From Aureococcus anophagefferens (lineage: Eukaryota > Sar > Pelagophyceae > Pelagomonadales > Pelagomonadaceae), in NCBI RefSeq assembly GCF_000186865.1, contig NW_008705566.1:343945-407944 (forward strand): a DNA stretch of 64,000 nucleotides, in the 5' to 3' direction. The position numbers were made by a program, and so were the translations under genes. The notes beneath the pieces were generated by a model. That model was not told the DNA's origin. It saw only the letters and a program-made list of their open reading frames with translations, and did no database searches. Below are positions 46,354 through 56,549 of the stretch, piece by piece. Numbering within the stretch: position 1 is the stretch's first letter; the number at the start of each line of letters is the position of its first letter.

Positions 46354-48480
46354 ATGTCCATCCTCTTCGAGGACTGCCTCGCCACGCTCACGGAGCGCTT
46401 CGCGTCGGCGGACCGCGCGCTCGTCATCAGCGATGCGGAGTCCGGGGAGCGGCTGCGGTCGACGCTGGCGGCGGTGCTCGAGGACAAGGAGGTGCTACCG
46501 CTGTGCACGACCGACGACGCCCTGCACGTGCTCTTCCCCGCCGACGCGGGCACGATGATCGTCTACGAGGCGCGGAACCCGGCGAACGCGTCCGTGGAGT
46601 TCGTCGCGCGGCTGCGGGACAAGGAGCTGCGCGCGCCCGCGGTGCCGAACCGGAGGCGCTACCTCGTCATGGTCCTCGCGGCCGAGTCCGTCGCGGACGA
46701 GAAGAAGTTCCTCGCGAGCCGCGCGCTGGGCGCGGACGTCGTCGTCCAGGGCCCCGTGCGCATGGAGGGGTTCCTCGACGCCATGTTCGCGTGCCTCGCG
46801 GGCTCGCGGCCGCCGCCGCGCGAGCGCGGAGGCCCGCCGTCGCTGCACACGCGGTCCAAGCCCGGCGACGACATGCGCAAGCCGCGGCTCCGCGCGCCGG
46901 CCTACGTCGTGCGGGGCCGCGTCGACAAGATCCGCAAGCGGCTCACGGCCTTCCGGCGCTTCAAGGCGCGCGCGCCGGACCTCCGGCGCGCCGCGGAGCC
47001 CGCGCTGCGGCCGTCGCTGCTCCAGCTCGTCCAGGCCCAGGCCATGGCCCAGGGCCTCGTGCCGACGAAGCCCCCGCCGAAGCTCGAGCTGAGCCCCGAC
47101 GACGCGAGCCGCGCGTCGTCGAAGAAGCGCGACGCGGGCGACGCGGGCGGCAAGAAGCAGGTCCGGCTGTCGCTGCCGGGCGCGTCGACGAACGTGCGCG
47201 CGCTGCTGACCAAGGTCGGCACGCCGAGCAGCCGCATGAGCTCGTCGAGCAGCGAGTCGTCCGACGACGAGGACCTCTTCGACCCCAACGAGTGGCGGCC
47301 GGGCGACCCGAAGCGGAAGCAGAGCCTCCGGAGCGACCTCATGTCGTCGATGAACCGGTCCCTCGAGATGAAGCCCGAGGCCCAGCTCGACGACTCGGCC
47401 AAGGCCGTCATCGCGCTGAAGCGCCGCGAGACGCGGCGCCAGTCCCTCGTGCGCAAGAGCGCCGTCGACGCGCAGCAGCCCGCGGCGGCCAAGGGCTTCC
47501 GGAAGCCGAGCTACCGCGCGGCGCGCGGCACGGTCATCGACAAGCGCAAGTACCTGAGCCGGGGCCGCACGCCGAGCCCGCCGACGGCGGACGAGCAGGC
47601 CAAGGACGAGGACCCGGAGGAGATCTTCGCGGGCGCCGCGGCCGCGGCGCCGCGCCAGAAGGACCGGTCGCCCGCGCCGCCGAAGCGGGGCCTCCGCGCG
47701 GCCGCGCCCGTCGACGTCGACGACGACATCGACGTCGGCGAGGTCTGCTCGTCGGCGGGCAGCGGCGACGACGAGCCGCCCGGCGACAAGGCGCCGGGCG
47801 CGCGCCCGCGGGGCTCCATCTCCGCGCTGAGCCCCGGCGCGGTGTCGCGGGGCAGCCTCGGCGACCTCTTCGGGACGACGCGCCGGCGGGCGTCGAACCA
47901 GCTCCCGGGCGGCCAGCGCGCGCGGGGCTCCTTCTCCATGCTACCGCCGGCGCCCGAGGCCGCGGTGCACCGCGGCTCCATCTCCGTCGCGCCGGGCGGC
48001 GGGCCGAGCCTCGGCGGCGCGCCGGGCGTGCACCGCGGGTCCATCTCCCACGCGCCCGGCGGCGGGCCGAGCCTCGCGCGCGCCGGGCGCCAGGGCTCCT
48101 TCCTCGAGCGGAGCCCGGACCAGCGGAAGGCGAGCCTCGACCGGAGCCCGATCGCGCGCAAGGCGAGCCTCGACCGGAGCCCCGGGGCCATGCTGCGGCA
48201 GGGCTCCTTCCTCGATGCGGGAGGCAAGGCGTCGATGATGCGCCAGCCGTCGTTCACGATGACCCGGGGCTCGCGCGGGTCCTTCGAGGACTCGCCCATC
48301 GGCCGCGGCCGCTCCCTGAACCGGCCGAGCTTCGAGGACGGCCCCGGCGGCGGCCGGCCGCGGGGGCTGCAGCGGGGCGCGAGCGGCCTCGCGCGGGGCG
48401 CGTCGTTCCGCGCGCCGCCCGCGGACCTCCTCGGCAACGCCGCGCGAGCGCGCAACTCCATCGTCATGAACAAGAGCTAG
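46354..48480 (+). CDS. Degenerate receiver-like domain with phosphomotif-rich tail
   Basis: A 708-residue protein; the first in-frame ATG is 46354 (MSILFEDCLATLTERF). Residues 20-150 have the alternating strand/helix pattern of a response-regulator receiver (RALVISDAESGERLRSTLAA, RYLVMVLAAESV, ALGADVVVQGPVRMEGFLDA). The phosphoacceptor Asp region is not clear, so it may be a pseudo-receiver. The rest is disordered with serine-rich acidic stretches (SSSSSESSDDEDLFDPNEW). At least ten basic-Ser motifs follow (RRRASNQ, HRGSIS, RQGSFLE, RKASLDRSP, RGASF), the kind targeted by PKA-type kinases. It is convergent with the RelA/SpoT-fold gene at 48484, stops 3 bp apart. Function unknown. Confidence 0.6.
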   Translation: MSILFEDCLATLTERFASADRALVISDAESGERLRSTLAAVLEDKEVLPLCTTDDALHVLFPADAGTMIVYEARNPANASVEFVARLRDKELRAPAVPNRRRYLVMVLAAESVADEKKFLASRALGADVVVQGPVRMEGFLDAMFACLAGSRPPPRERGGPPSLHTRSKPGDDMRKPRLRAPAYVVRGRVDKIRKRLTAFRRFKARAPDLRRAAEPALRPSLLQLVQAQAMAQGLVPTKPPPKLELSPDDASRASSKKRDAGDAGGKKQVRLSLPGASTNVRALLTKVGTPSSRMSSSSSESSDDEDLFDPNEWRPGDPKRKQSLRSDLMSSMNRSLEMKPEAQLDDSAKAVIALKRRETRRQSLVRKSAVDAQQPAAAKGFRKPSYRAARGTVIDKRKYLSRGRTPSPPTADEQAKDEDPEEIFAGAAAAAPRQKDRSPAPPKRGLRAAAPVDVDDDIDVGEVCSSAGSGDDEPPGDKAPGARPRGSISALSPGAVSRGSLGDLFGTTRRRASNQLPGGQRARGSFSMLPPAPEAAVHRGSISVAPGGGPSLGGAPGVHRGSISHAPGGGPSLARAGRQGSFLERSPDQRKASLDRSPIARKASLDRSPGAMLRQGSFLDAGGKASMMRQPSFTMTRGSRGSFEDSPIGRGRSLNRPSFEDGPGGGRPRGLQRGASGLARGASFRAPPADLLGNAARARNSIVMNKS

Positions 48481-48483
48481 AAT

Positions 48484-50901
48484 TTAGTCGTACATGGCCG
48501 CGGCGACGCGCGCGCTGTCGCCCTCGACCTGGCCCGGCAGCACGGGCGCGGCGGCCGGGGCGGGCGCGTGCTCCGGCGCCGCGTAGGCCGGCGCGACGGC
48601 GCCGCCCCGGGGCTGGGACGACCCGAAGAGGCGGCTGATCGTGCCGCGGCGCGGTTGCGGCCGCTCGCCGGGCGCGGCGATCGTCGACCGCCGCGGCGGC
48701 GGCGGCGCGACGCTCAGGCGCCGCGAGATGGCGCCGGCGACGGAGCCGACGAGCGTGGGCCGCCGCTGGCTCGACGGGCGGTCCCCGTCGAGGCTCCGGC
48801 GCTGGTCGAAGCCGAAGATGGACTTCTTCCGCGGCGGCCGCTGCGGGTTCAGGGACGCGGCGCGGCTCCGGAACTGGCGCACGCCGCCCCGGAAGCTCCC
48901 GACCGTCGCCGTCATCTGCAGGGTCCGGAAGTCGTCGGTGACGATCTCCATCTCGTCGGCCTTCTTGAGCGCGTCGAACGCGCGCGCCTTCTCCTCGTGC
49001 TCGATGGCCGTCGCCGTGCGCCCGCGGCCCGCGGCCCGCAGGAACTCGAGCGCCGACCGGTAGACCCGGTAGCTCCGCTGGCGCTGCCACTCGCCGTAGG
49101 CCAGGGCCAGGGGCCCGTAGCAGAGCTGGAGCTCGCAGATGTGGCCGTCGCCCGAGTCGCCGCCGACGAACCGGAAGTGGATGACGACGGAGCCCGCGTC
49201 GATGACGCGGCCCGCCTTGCCCTCGAGGGCGTTGACGCAGGTCACGAGCTCGATCTTCTCCTTGATGCCCATGGTGTTGGACACGATGGACGACGCGTCG
49301 CAGTTCTCGACGATCATGAGCACCTGGCCGAACTGGATCATGCTGTCCACCGTGAGGCGGCAGCGCACGATGTCGTGGAGCGACGCGATCTCGTAGGCCG
49401 ACGTGTCCCGGATCAGATCCATGACCTCGACGCTCGACTTCTTCGACCGCCACGACTCGCGCTTGACGAACTCGAGCATCGTCCGCGACTTGCGCTTCTC
49501 GCGCTTCGGCGCGGCCTCGCGGCCGCCCGACTTCTCCCGGCCGCTCTCCGGGGACCGGGCGGAGCCGCGGCCGCCCTCGCGCCGCGCCCGCACGCCGTCG
49601 TCGTCGTCGCCGCGCGCGGACCGCCGCGCGGACGGCGTCGACGCCGCGCCGCGCGCGGAGCCGCGGCCGTCCGAGCCGCCGCCGTCGGACCGGTCCGTCG
49701 CCTCGCGCGCGGAGCCCCGGCCGTCGGAGCGGCCCGTGTGCTGCGGGTCCCGCGCGGAGCCCCGGCCGTCGGCTTCGCGCGCGGAGCCCCGGCCGTCGGC
49801 GTCCCGCGCGGACTCGTCGTCGCGCGCGGACCCGCGGCCGTCGGACCGCTCCGTGTCGCGCGCCGTGTAGTCGCGCGCGGAGTCGCGGCGGTCCGTGTAG
49901 AGGTCCGAGTCGCGCGCGGTGTCGTTCTCCCGCTCCGTCTCGACGACGGTCACGGCGGCCCCGGGGTCGAAGTGGGGCGTCGCCTGCTCCTGCTCGAAGG
50001 TCGCTAGGGCCGCCGCGAGGCCCGTCTGCTCGCCGACGCGCCAGAGGCTCTTGACCGTCGGCGGCTCGGCCGTCGCGCGGACGCGCGCGGCCACGGCGCC
50101 CATGAAGGCGCCCATGCGGCCCCGGAGCTTGACGGCGTTGCGGTACGTCGCGCCCAGGTCGTTGAGATTGCCCTGCTTGTTGCTCAGGCAGCGCTGGCAC
50201 TGGACCATGCGCAGCCGGAGCGAGATCGCGTCGAGCCGCTCGACGACCGCGTCCCAGCCCGGGTCCTCCACGGCCTTGCGCACGAGCTCCGGCAGCGTCG
50301 CCAACGGGCCCACGCGGAACCGGAGGCGCAGCGCCTCCTCCAGCGGCCGCGGCATGGCCGCGACGCGCCGGCACTCCATGCGGACGACGACGCCGACGGC
50401 GTTGAGCGCCGTCGTGAGCGCGGACGTCTCCTCCTTCGTCCAGGGCCGCTCGCCGGAGGAGACCATGGCGTCGTAGCGCTCCAGGATGCGCCGCAGGGCG
50501 CCCATCATGGGCGTGTCGACGAGGGGCGTGTAGTCGCTCGTGACCTCGTAGTCGTCGATCGCGTCCAGGTCTCGGTCGACGAGGCGGCAGACGGCCTCGA
50601 CGAGGAGCGCGGGCTCGACGGCGTCGATCTCCGCGTCGCTGCACGTCGCCCCGAGGGCGAGCTTGTCCACGAGCTTCTCCACCGTCGTCTCCAGCAGGTC
50701 GCCGGCGCCCGCGTCGCCCTCGAGCGGCGCGCTCGACCGCCGGAGCGCGAACGACGGCAGCACGGCGGACCCGCGCCGGCGCGAGAGCGCCGCGGGCAGC
50801 CCGGCCGGCAGCAGGCCCGTCGACCCGCGGCGGCCCGTCCGGTTCACGCCCTCCGTGATGCCGGCCAGGGGCGCGCTGCCGCGGTGGGGGCGCGACGCCA
50901 T
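48484..50901 (-). CDS. RelA/SpoT-fold domain protein with RGSAR repeats
   Basis: An 805-residue protein. An N-terminal helical domain (residues 60-300) is followed by an Arg/Ser/Asp-rich linker with about eight copies of DGRGSAR-like units (around 330-470). Then a domain with LHDIVRCRLTVDSMIQFGQV, DAGSVVIHFRFVGG, GHICELQLCYGPL and SYRVYRSALEFLR. This order (LxDIVR, then H-ICE-x-Q) is that of RelA/SpoT-like nucleotidyltransferase-fold domains in algal proteins. Catalytic competence for (p)ppGpp is not evident because the usual substrate-binding tyrosine and ExD glutamate motifs are not clear. Further Arg-Arg-x-Ser motifs follow (QRRSLDG, SRRLSVAP, PRRSTIAA). Probably a signalling protein. Confidence 0.6.
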   Translation of the reverse strand: MASRPHRGSAPLAGITEGVNRTGRRGSTGLLPAGLPAALSRRRGSAVLPSFALRRSSAPLEGDAGAGDLLETTVEKLVDKLALGATCSDAEIDAVEPALLVEAVCRLVDRDLDAIDDYEVTSDYTPLVDTPMMGALRRILERYDAMVSSGERPWTKEETSALTTALNAVGVVVRMECRRVAAMPRPLEEALRLRFRVGPLATLPELVRKAVEDPGWDAVVERLDAISLRLRMVQCQRCLSNKQGNLNDLGATYRNAVKLRGRMGAFMGAVAARVRATAEPPTVKSLWRVGEQTGLAAALATFEQEQATPHFDPGAAVTVVETERENDTARDSDLYTDRRDSARDYTARDTERSDGRGSARDDESARDADGRGSAREADGRGSARDPQHTGRSDGRGSAREATDRSDGGGSDGRGSARGAASTPSARRSARGDDDDGVRARREGGRGSARSPESGREKSGGREAAPKREKRKSRTMLEFVKRESWRSKKSSVEVMDLIRDTSAYEIASLHDIVRCRLTVDSMIQFGQVLMIVENCDASSIVSNTMGIKEKIELVTCVNALEGKAGRVIDAGSVVIHFRFVGGDSGDGHICELQLCYGPLALAYGEWQRQRSYRVYRSALEFLRAAGRGRTATAIEHEEKARAFDALKKADEMEIVTDDFRTLQMTATVGSFRGGVRQFRSRAASLNPQRPPRKKSIFGFDQRRSLDGDRPSSQRRPTLVGSVAGAISRRLSVAPPPPRRSTIAAPGERPQPRRGTISRLFGSSQPRGGAVAPAYAAPEHAPAPAAAPVLPGQVEGDSARVAAAMYD

Positions 50902-51161
50902 GGCCCTGGGGCTGCCCAGCTACGTCGGTGCGCTCGGTGGTGGGCCTCCGGTATTATCTCGGCGCGCGCCGCCCGCCGCGCGCGCGCCGAGCCATGGCCA
51001 CGGCGTGCGGCGGTCGGGCTGCGCCAAGGGAGCGGGATGGCAGCGCCCGTGATCGACGATCGACGTAATTAAAAAGGCAACACACACTGCAATGTGAAAC
51101 GTTTGCCCGCGCCGACGGGCAGCCCTTCGACGCTGGCTCTTGCTCCTGATTCGAAACTGCG

Positions 51162-54100
51162 ATGGCGGCCCCTGGGTACATCGACGACGACGACCTCAGC
51201 GCGTCCATGCGGCCGCAGTCCGTCCCGTCGTGGATGGCGGAGCTCAAGGGCACGGAGCGCATGCCGGGGGTGCCGAGCCTGCCGCCGCGGGCGCTCAACG
51301 CGGACCACCTCGTGGCGCTGGACCCGCGGAGCGTGGAGCCGAGCCTGGAGCACAGCCGGCCCCGGGCGCCCATCGTCGGCGCCCACCAGGACGTCACGTC
51401 CTGGCACGGCGGCGTGCGGAGCGGGGCGGCCCCCGCGGCCGCGGCGGGGGCGTCGGGCGGCCGGCGGCGGCCGCGGCGGCAGCGCGCGGGCGGCGCGCGC
51501 GAGGGCGCGGCCGGCCTCGCCGTGTCGCGGGCGAAGCGCGGCGGCGAGCGGAGCCTGACGGAGTCCTGGGAGTCGCTGCGCTTCTTCAGCCAGCACAACC
51601 TCGGCCGGCGCCTCGACGTCGACGTCGCGGGCAGCCTCGGCGGGTCGCCGAGCGACAACGTGCACTTCGTCAACGTCGACGAGGACGAGCTCAGCGCCTG
51701 CGACGAGGCGCCGTCCGTCGATGACGGCGACGACTCCTACGCCCCGGGCATCGTCGACGACGGCCTCAGCTACGACGCGCGGTCCGCCCCCGGCACGCGG
51801 AGCGGCCCGCCGCCGGCGCTCTTCGACCACCGGGAGCCGCTGGAGACGGCCGACGGGTCCTGCATCGCCGCGCCGTCGACGCTCTTCATCATCCCCGAGC
51901 TGCCGACGGGCCGCGAGCTCACGCTGAACATCCTGTCGACGTGGGGCGACCCCTACTACGTGGGCCTCATGGGCGTCGAGGTCTTCGACGGCCACGGCCA
52001 CCTCGTCGTGCTGCCGCCCGAGGCGATCTGGGCGGACCCGCCGGACATCAACGTGCTGCCGGACAGCGACGGCGACGACCCGCGGACCGTGGACAAGCTC
52101 CTGGACGGCGTGAACCACACGGGCGACGACCTGCACGCGTGGCTCGCGCCCTTCCGGCGGGGCGAGAACCACTACGTGGGGTTACGCTTCGAGACGCCCG
52201 TGACCATGTCCATGATCCGCGTCTGGAACTACAACAAGAGCCGCATCCACTCGTACCGCGGCGCGCGCTACGTCGAGATGAAGCTCGGCGGCCAGGACAT
52301 CTTCAAGGGCGAGATCCAGCGGGCCGTGGGCACGGGCGCCAAGGCGGACATCGAGGACTGCTCGGAGTGCATCTTATTCACGACCTCCGAGACGACGCTG
52401 CGCCTCATCGAGAAGTACGACAAGGCGCTCCGCGAGTCGACGGCGGCCGCGGCGCCGGGCTTGGCGGACGGCCTCGGCGAGGGCCACCACTACGCGCCGG
52501 GCCCGACGGGCTCCGCGAGCCGGTCGCGGCTCCTGAGCAGCGGGAGCCGCGACAAGGAGCCCGGCGTCGCCATGAACACGTGGACGCCCGTCGTCGCGGG
52601 CGGCGGCGGCGGCGACGAGCCCGCGCGGCCGCGGACTTCGTGCGGCACGCGCGCGCGGTCCCAAGAACAGCGCGGCGAGCGGACGAAGCTGCGCTGGGAG
52701 GTCGACGTCGCGCCGGCGCCCGGTGGCGTTTCGCGCGCGGGCGACGCGTCGCTGAGCGGCTCCGACGTCGAGTTCCCGGACCTCGACTCGCTCGACGGGC
52801 GGCCCGCGAACCAGTTCTCGCGGAGCTTCGGCCCGGGCGCGACGTGGCAGCTCGAGGGCGTGCGCGGCGGCCGGGGCGGCGGCGGCGCGTTGAATTTGGT
52901 GGGCAAGTCGAAGCCCCTGAGCCACCGCGGCGGCCAGGAGGCGCGCGCGGAGGACGCGGCGCCGCCGGGCTCCGCGGTGAAGATGCGGCCCCGGCCGTCG
53001 ACGGCGCCGATAGATCGGCGCAGCGAGCTCCCGAGCGGGCGCCACCTCGAGTTGGTCGTCTTGTCGAACTGGGGCGACCAGACCGCCGTGGGGCTCAGCG
53101 GCCTGGAGGTGCTCAACGAGAACTTCTCCGACTTCACGCGCGATTGCGGCGGGCCGGCGCTCCGGGGCGTGCGGCGCGCGTCGCCGCCGAGCTCGCCGAC
53201 GTTCTGCGGTCTGGGGCCCGCGCGCTTCGACGACGACGACGACGACCTCGCGGACGCGGCCGACGTCGCCGGCGACGAGCCGCCCGCGGACGGCCGCGCG
53301 GCGCTCGATAGGCTCACGCGGCTGCCGCACGTGACGACGCGCGGCGACGCCATGTGGCTGCTGCCGCTGGCGCTGTGCCGGGGCGCCGACGCGCCCCTGT
53401 CCCTCGCCATCGACCTCGGCTGCCACCGGACGCTCGGCGCGCTCAAGGTCTGGAACTACAACGCGTCGCTCGAGGCCGCGTGGAAATCTTCCACCCGACT
53501 TCAATGTGCGTGACGTTTCGACGCAACCTCTTCGGCTGCGCTTCGAGAACTCGACGAGAGCAATCGATTCGTCCCAAAATCAGCCGAATCGACTTCGATG
53601 TGACCGAGCTAGAGAGGTTTGACATTTTCGCCGGGCGGGGCGTTCCACCGGTCGATGTCCACGCAGGCTCGAGGACTCGTACTGCGGCGTCAAGCGCATG
53701 GCCGTCTACCTCGACGGCGTGCCGCTGAGCCCGCCGGAGGGGTTCCTCATCCGCAAGGCGCCGGGGAACGATAGCTTCGACTTCGGCCAGTTCATCCACG
53801 TGCAGGAGCACCCGACGTCGCCCGCGGTGCAGTCGCTCGCGGCGCAGACGCCGTCCAAGGCCCACTTCGCGGCCCTGCGCGGGTCCCCGGGCAAGAACCC
53901 GCGCGTGACGTCGGCGCGCCGCGCGCACGCGGGCGACGACGTCGGCGTGCCGCCGGAGCTGCCGCCGTCGCCGAGCCGCGCGGAATCGGGCCGCGCGGCC
54001 GACGGCCGCGCGGTCTACGCGAAGGAGCCCGCGCGGACGCCCGCGCGGGACGCGGTAATGCTCGACATCCCGACGTCCGCGTCCTACCAGTCCCTGAGCT

Positions 54101-54960
54101 CCGAGTACAGCGACGGCGACGGCGACGACGCGAACTTTCTGCTCGAGAGCATGGACGCGCTCGGCCGGTCGTCGGGCGGCGCCGCGTCCGCGCCGTCCGC
54201 GCCGCGCGGCGTCTGCCTCCGGCCCCAGCAGTACGAGACGCCGCTCTACCCCTGCGGCTGCATCTTCAAGTTCGTGCTCCTGTCGACGCACGGCGACCCC
54301 TTCTACGTGGGCCTCTCCGGCGTCGAGCTCGCCGACGCCGACGGCCGGCCGATCACGCTCGACGCCGACGACATCCACGCGGAGCCCCGCGACATCAACG
54401 CGCTGCCGGAGATGGAGGGCCGCGCGCCGGACACGCGCACGCTCGACAAGCTCGCGGACGGCGTCAACAACACGCACGACGGCGCCCACTGCTGGCTCGC
54501 GCCCTTTGTCGGCGGCACGAACGCGATCTTCGTCTGCTTCGACGAGCCCGTGGCCATCTCCTACGCGACGCTCTGGAACTACGCCAAGACGCCCAAGCGC
54601 GGCGCGCGCGAGATCGAGATCTTCGTCGACGACGTTTTGGTGTACCGCGGCGTGCTCAAGATGGCGCCGCCGCCGCCGCCGCCCCAGATCGCGCCGAAGA
54701 TGGACCCGCCGTCGTCGACGCACCACGCGCCGCGCCGCGGCGCGCGGCGCCGCTCCGACGCGCGCGCGGCCGCGGCCGCGGAGCCCCTCGACTTTGGGCA
54801 GACGGTCCTCTTCACGAACCAGGCCCACATCGTCGACGCGCAGCGGCACCGCGTCTACACGGCCGCGGACCTCCCGGGCGAGCTCGACGTCCTCTTCATC
54901 GACGAGGGCGAGGTCCGCGAGAGCCTCGTCCGCCCGACGACGGCGGTCGTGAGTTCCTAA
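51162..54960 (+). CDS. KATNIP-like (katanin-interacting, DUF4457) protein
   Basis: Exons 51162-53479 and 53667-54960 join in frame (L-E-A-A|L-E-D-S) to give 1203 residues. It contains three copies of a jelly-roll-like unit with the pattern [20 protein letters not shown] ... [11 protein letters not shown] ... IRVWNYNKS. Units lie at about 245-400, 625-830 (split by the introner just after VWNYNAS) and 905-1080. This is the DUF4457 pattern of KATNIP/KIAA0556, a microtubule- and ciliary-base protein that binds katanin in animals. Between units are disordered acidic and basic stretches. It suggests the organism builds flagella at some life stage. Confidence 0.85.
53476..53666 (+). mobile_element. 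Introner element, class 2, copy 4 (spliced as intron 53480-53666)
   Basis: A 191-bp element with a perfect 8-bp target duplication gctcgagg (53468-53475, 53667-53674). The body is reversed relative to the gene. The donor GT is four bases inside (GCTCGAGG CCGC|GTGG) and the acceptor CACGCAG is terminal, retaining 12 nt in frame. The ends differ from other class 2 copies (CCGCGTGG/CCACGCAG). Confidence 0.92.
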
Positions 54961-55131
54961 GATCCGGGGTTCGGGAGATGTGGCGCGGCCGGTGTAACTA
55001 TTCTCCTTACGCGCTCGCGCGGCGCCGGTCCTCGTTCGCGCCCGCGTTCGTTTGCGCGCCCGCGCTGCGCGACGCCTTCGCTCGTTCCTGTTCGCATTCG
55101 AGTTCGCACCGAGCGCTCCGCGACGCCCTCT

Positions 55132-55635
55132 CTAGTCCGCCTTGGGCGTCTTGCGGCGCGGCTTCTTCGTCTCGACGGGCGACTCGGCCTCGACGGGCGC
55201 GTCGCCCTCGGCCGCCGGCGCCGCCGCGTCGACCGCGCCCATGGAATACGCCGCGCGCGCGATGAGCGTGGCGAAGAGGCACGCGACGACCGTCGGCTCC
55301 AGGGGATCGCCGATCCGCACGTGCGAGTACCCGACGAGCGCGAAACCGGGGATCGCGAGGCCCGCGAGCATTTGCATGACGTTCTTGTTCTGCAGGACCC
55401 AGACGTTGAGGACCGCGATGATCTTGAGCGCGCCGATGAGGCGGCAGGCGTTGCGAAACGCGCTCTGGTCCGCGACGAACTCGGGACCGAACGCGGCCTC
55501 GAACTTGCGCTTGAGCGCGAAGGATGGCATGACCTCGTCCGGGTGCTGGCTTGTGTCGAAGCCGATCGTTAACATCATGCATCCGAGGGGAATGAGCGCC
55601 AGGATGGCGAGTTTTTCCAGGAGGGGGACGGCCAT
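55132..55635 (-). CDS. Small four-helix membrane protein
   Basis: A 167-residue protein from the ATG at 55635 (MAVPLLEKLAILALIPLG). Hydrophobic segments are LAILALIPLGCMMLTIGF, IGALKIIAVLNVWVL, MLAGLAIPGFALVGY and TVVACLFATLIARAAY. The C-terminus is a charged tail (VETKKPRRKTPKAD). The arrangement is reminiscent of DoxX-like small membrane proteins, but no signature is strong enough to name. It has a divergent start with the ankyrin gene at 55777. Confidence 0.55.
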   Translation of the reverse strand: MAVPLLEKLAILALIPLGCMMLTIGFDTSQHPDEVMPSFALKRKFEAAFGPEFVADQSAFRNACRLIGALKIIAVLNVWVLQNKNVMQMLAGLAIPGFALVGYSHVRIGDPLEPTVVACLFATLIARAAYSMGAVDAAAPAAEGDAPVEAESPVETKKPRRKTPKAD

Positions 55636-55776
55636 CTTCTCGGTGGCGAGTCGGCTTAGAGAGCCACTTGTCGCCGAATACCACAGCGCGCAGCAGAGCG
55701 CGGATCGCGTGCAAGGCGCAATGAGGGACGACGCACACTCGTCGTTCGTCAGCTGTCGCGGGGTTGAGCTCTCAAT

Positions 55777-56544
55777 ATGGCCTTTATTGATGATGAGGTT
55801 ATCGATGCTGCGGAGGACGGCGACATCGAGGAGGTGAGCGACTGGTTGTCGAGGGGCGGCGATCCCAACCAACGAGATCACGCTGGACTTTGTCTCCTTC
55901 ATCACCTCTTAACTTTTCACCGCCACGATCCTCGAGGCGACCGCTCAGAGCTAATACGACTACTGGTCTCGCATGGCGCGGACGTGAATCGTAGCGCTTT
56001 ATTAGACGGCTTTATAGGGCCAACGCCGCTGCACGTTTCAGTTCTTCCCGGAGAGACAAATTTGCTTATCGATTTAGGAGCCGACGTCGACGCTGTTGAC
56101 GAACACTGTAACAACTTGACACCTCTTATGTATGCAGTCCTCGATGATGCTCCCGAATGTGCTTTAGCGCGAATGCGTGTCCTGTTACATCGCGGAGCTG
56201 ACGTAAACGCAAACGCTACGAATGACCGTGATGCTGAGTACTTTGCTTGGAGAATGAATCGTGATGAACTCGCAGATATTCTGGTCCGGGTCAAAGCTGC
56301 GGGCAGCTGGCCGCGCTACGTCCGCGCCCCGCGCGTCGCGCTCGCGCGGCTCCGGCTACTCTGCGCGCGCGGCCGCGCGCGACCGCCGACCGCCCGGCGC
56401 GACCCCATCCTCGCGCGCCTCTTCGCCGCGCCGCCGCCGGCGTCGTCGAACAAGCGCCTCGCGAGCCGCCAGGTCCACCGCCCGCTCCCCAACGAGATCT
56501 TCTGGCTCATCCTCTCCTTCTGGCGCACGGATCGCGACGCTTAA
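55777..56544 (+). CDS. Ankyrin-repeat protein with lineage-type C-terminal motif
   Basis: A 255-residue protein with about four ankyrin repeats (VSDWLSRGGDPNQRDHAG, LIRLLVSHGADVNRSAL, NLLIDLGADVDAVDEH, VLLHRGADVNANATND). The C-terminal domain contains WPRYVRAPRVALARLRLLCA and ends LPNEIFWLILSFWRTDRDA, a tail I associate with the expanded ankyrin families of pelagophytes. The first 510 bases are clearly AT-richer than the last 250, with a switch near 56300, so the gene is compositionally mosaic. Function probably protein-protein interaction. Confidence 0.75.
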   Translation: MAFIDDEVIDAAEDGDIEEVSDWLSRGGDPNQRDHAGLCLLHHLLTFHRHDPRGDRSELIRLLVSHGADVNRSALLDGFIGPTPLHVSVLPGETNLLIDLGADVDAVDEHCNNLTPLMYAVLDDAPECALARMRVLLHRGADVNANATNDRDAEYFAWRMNRDELADILVRVKAAGSWPRYVRAPRVALARLRLLCARGRARPPTARRDPILARLFAAPPPASSNKRLASRQVHRPLPNEIFWLILSFWRTDRDA

Positions 56545-56549
56545 GCCCA

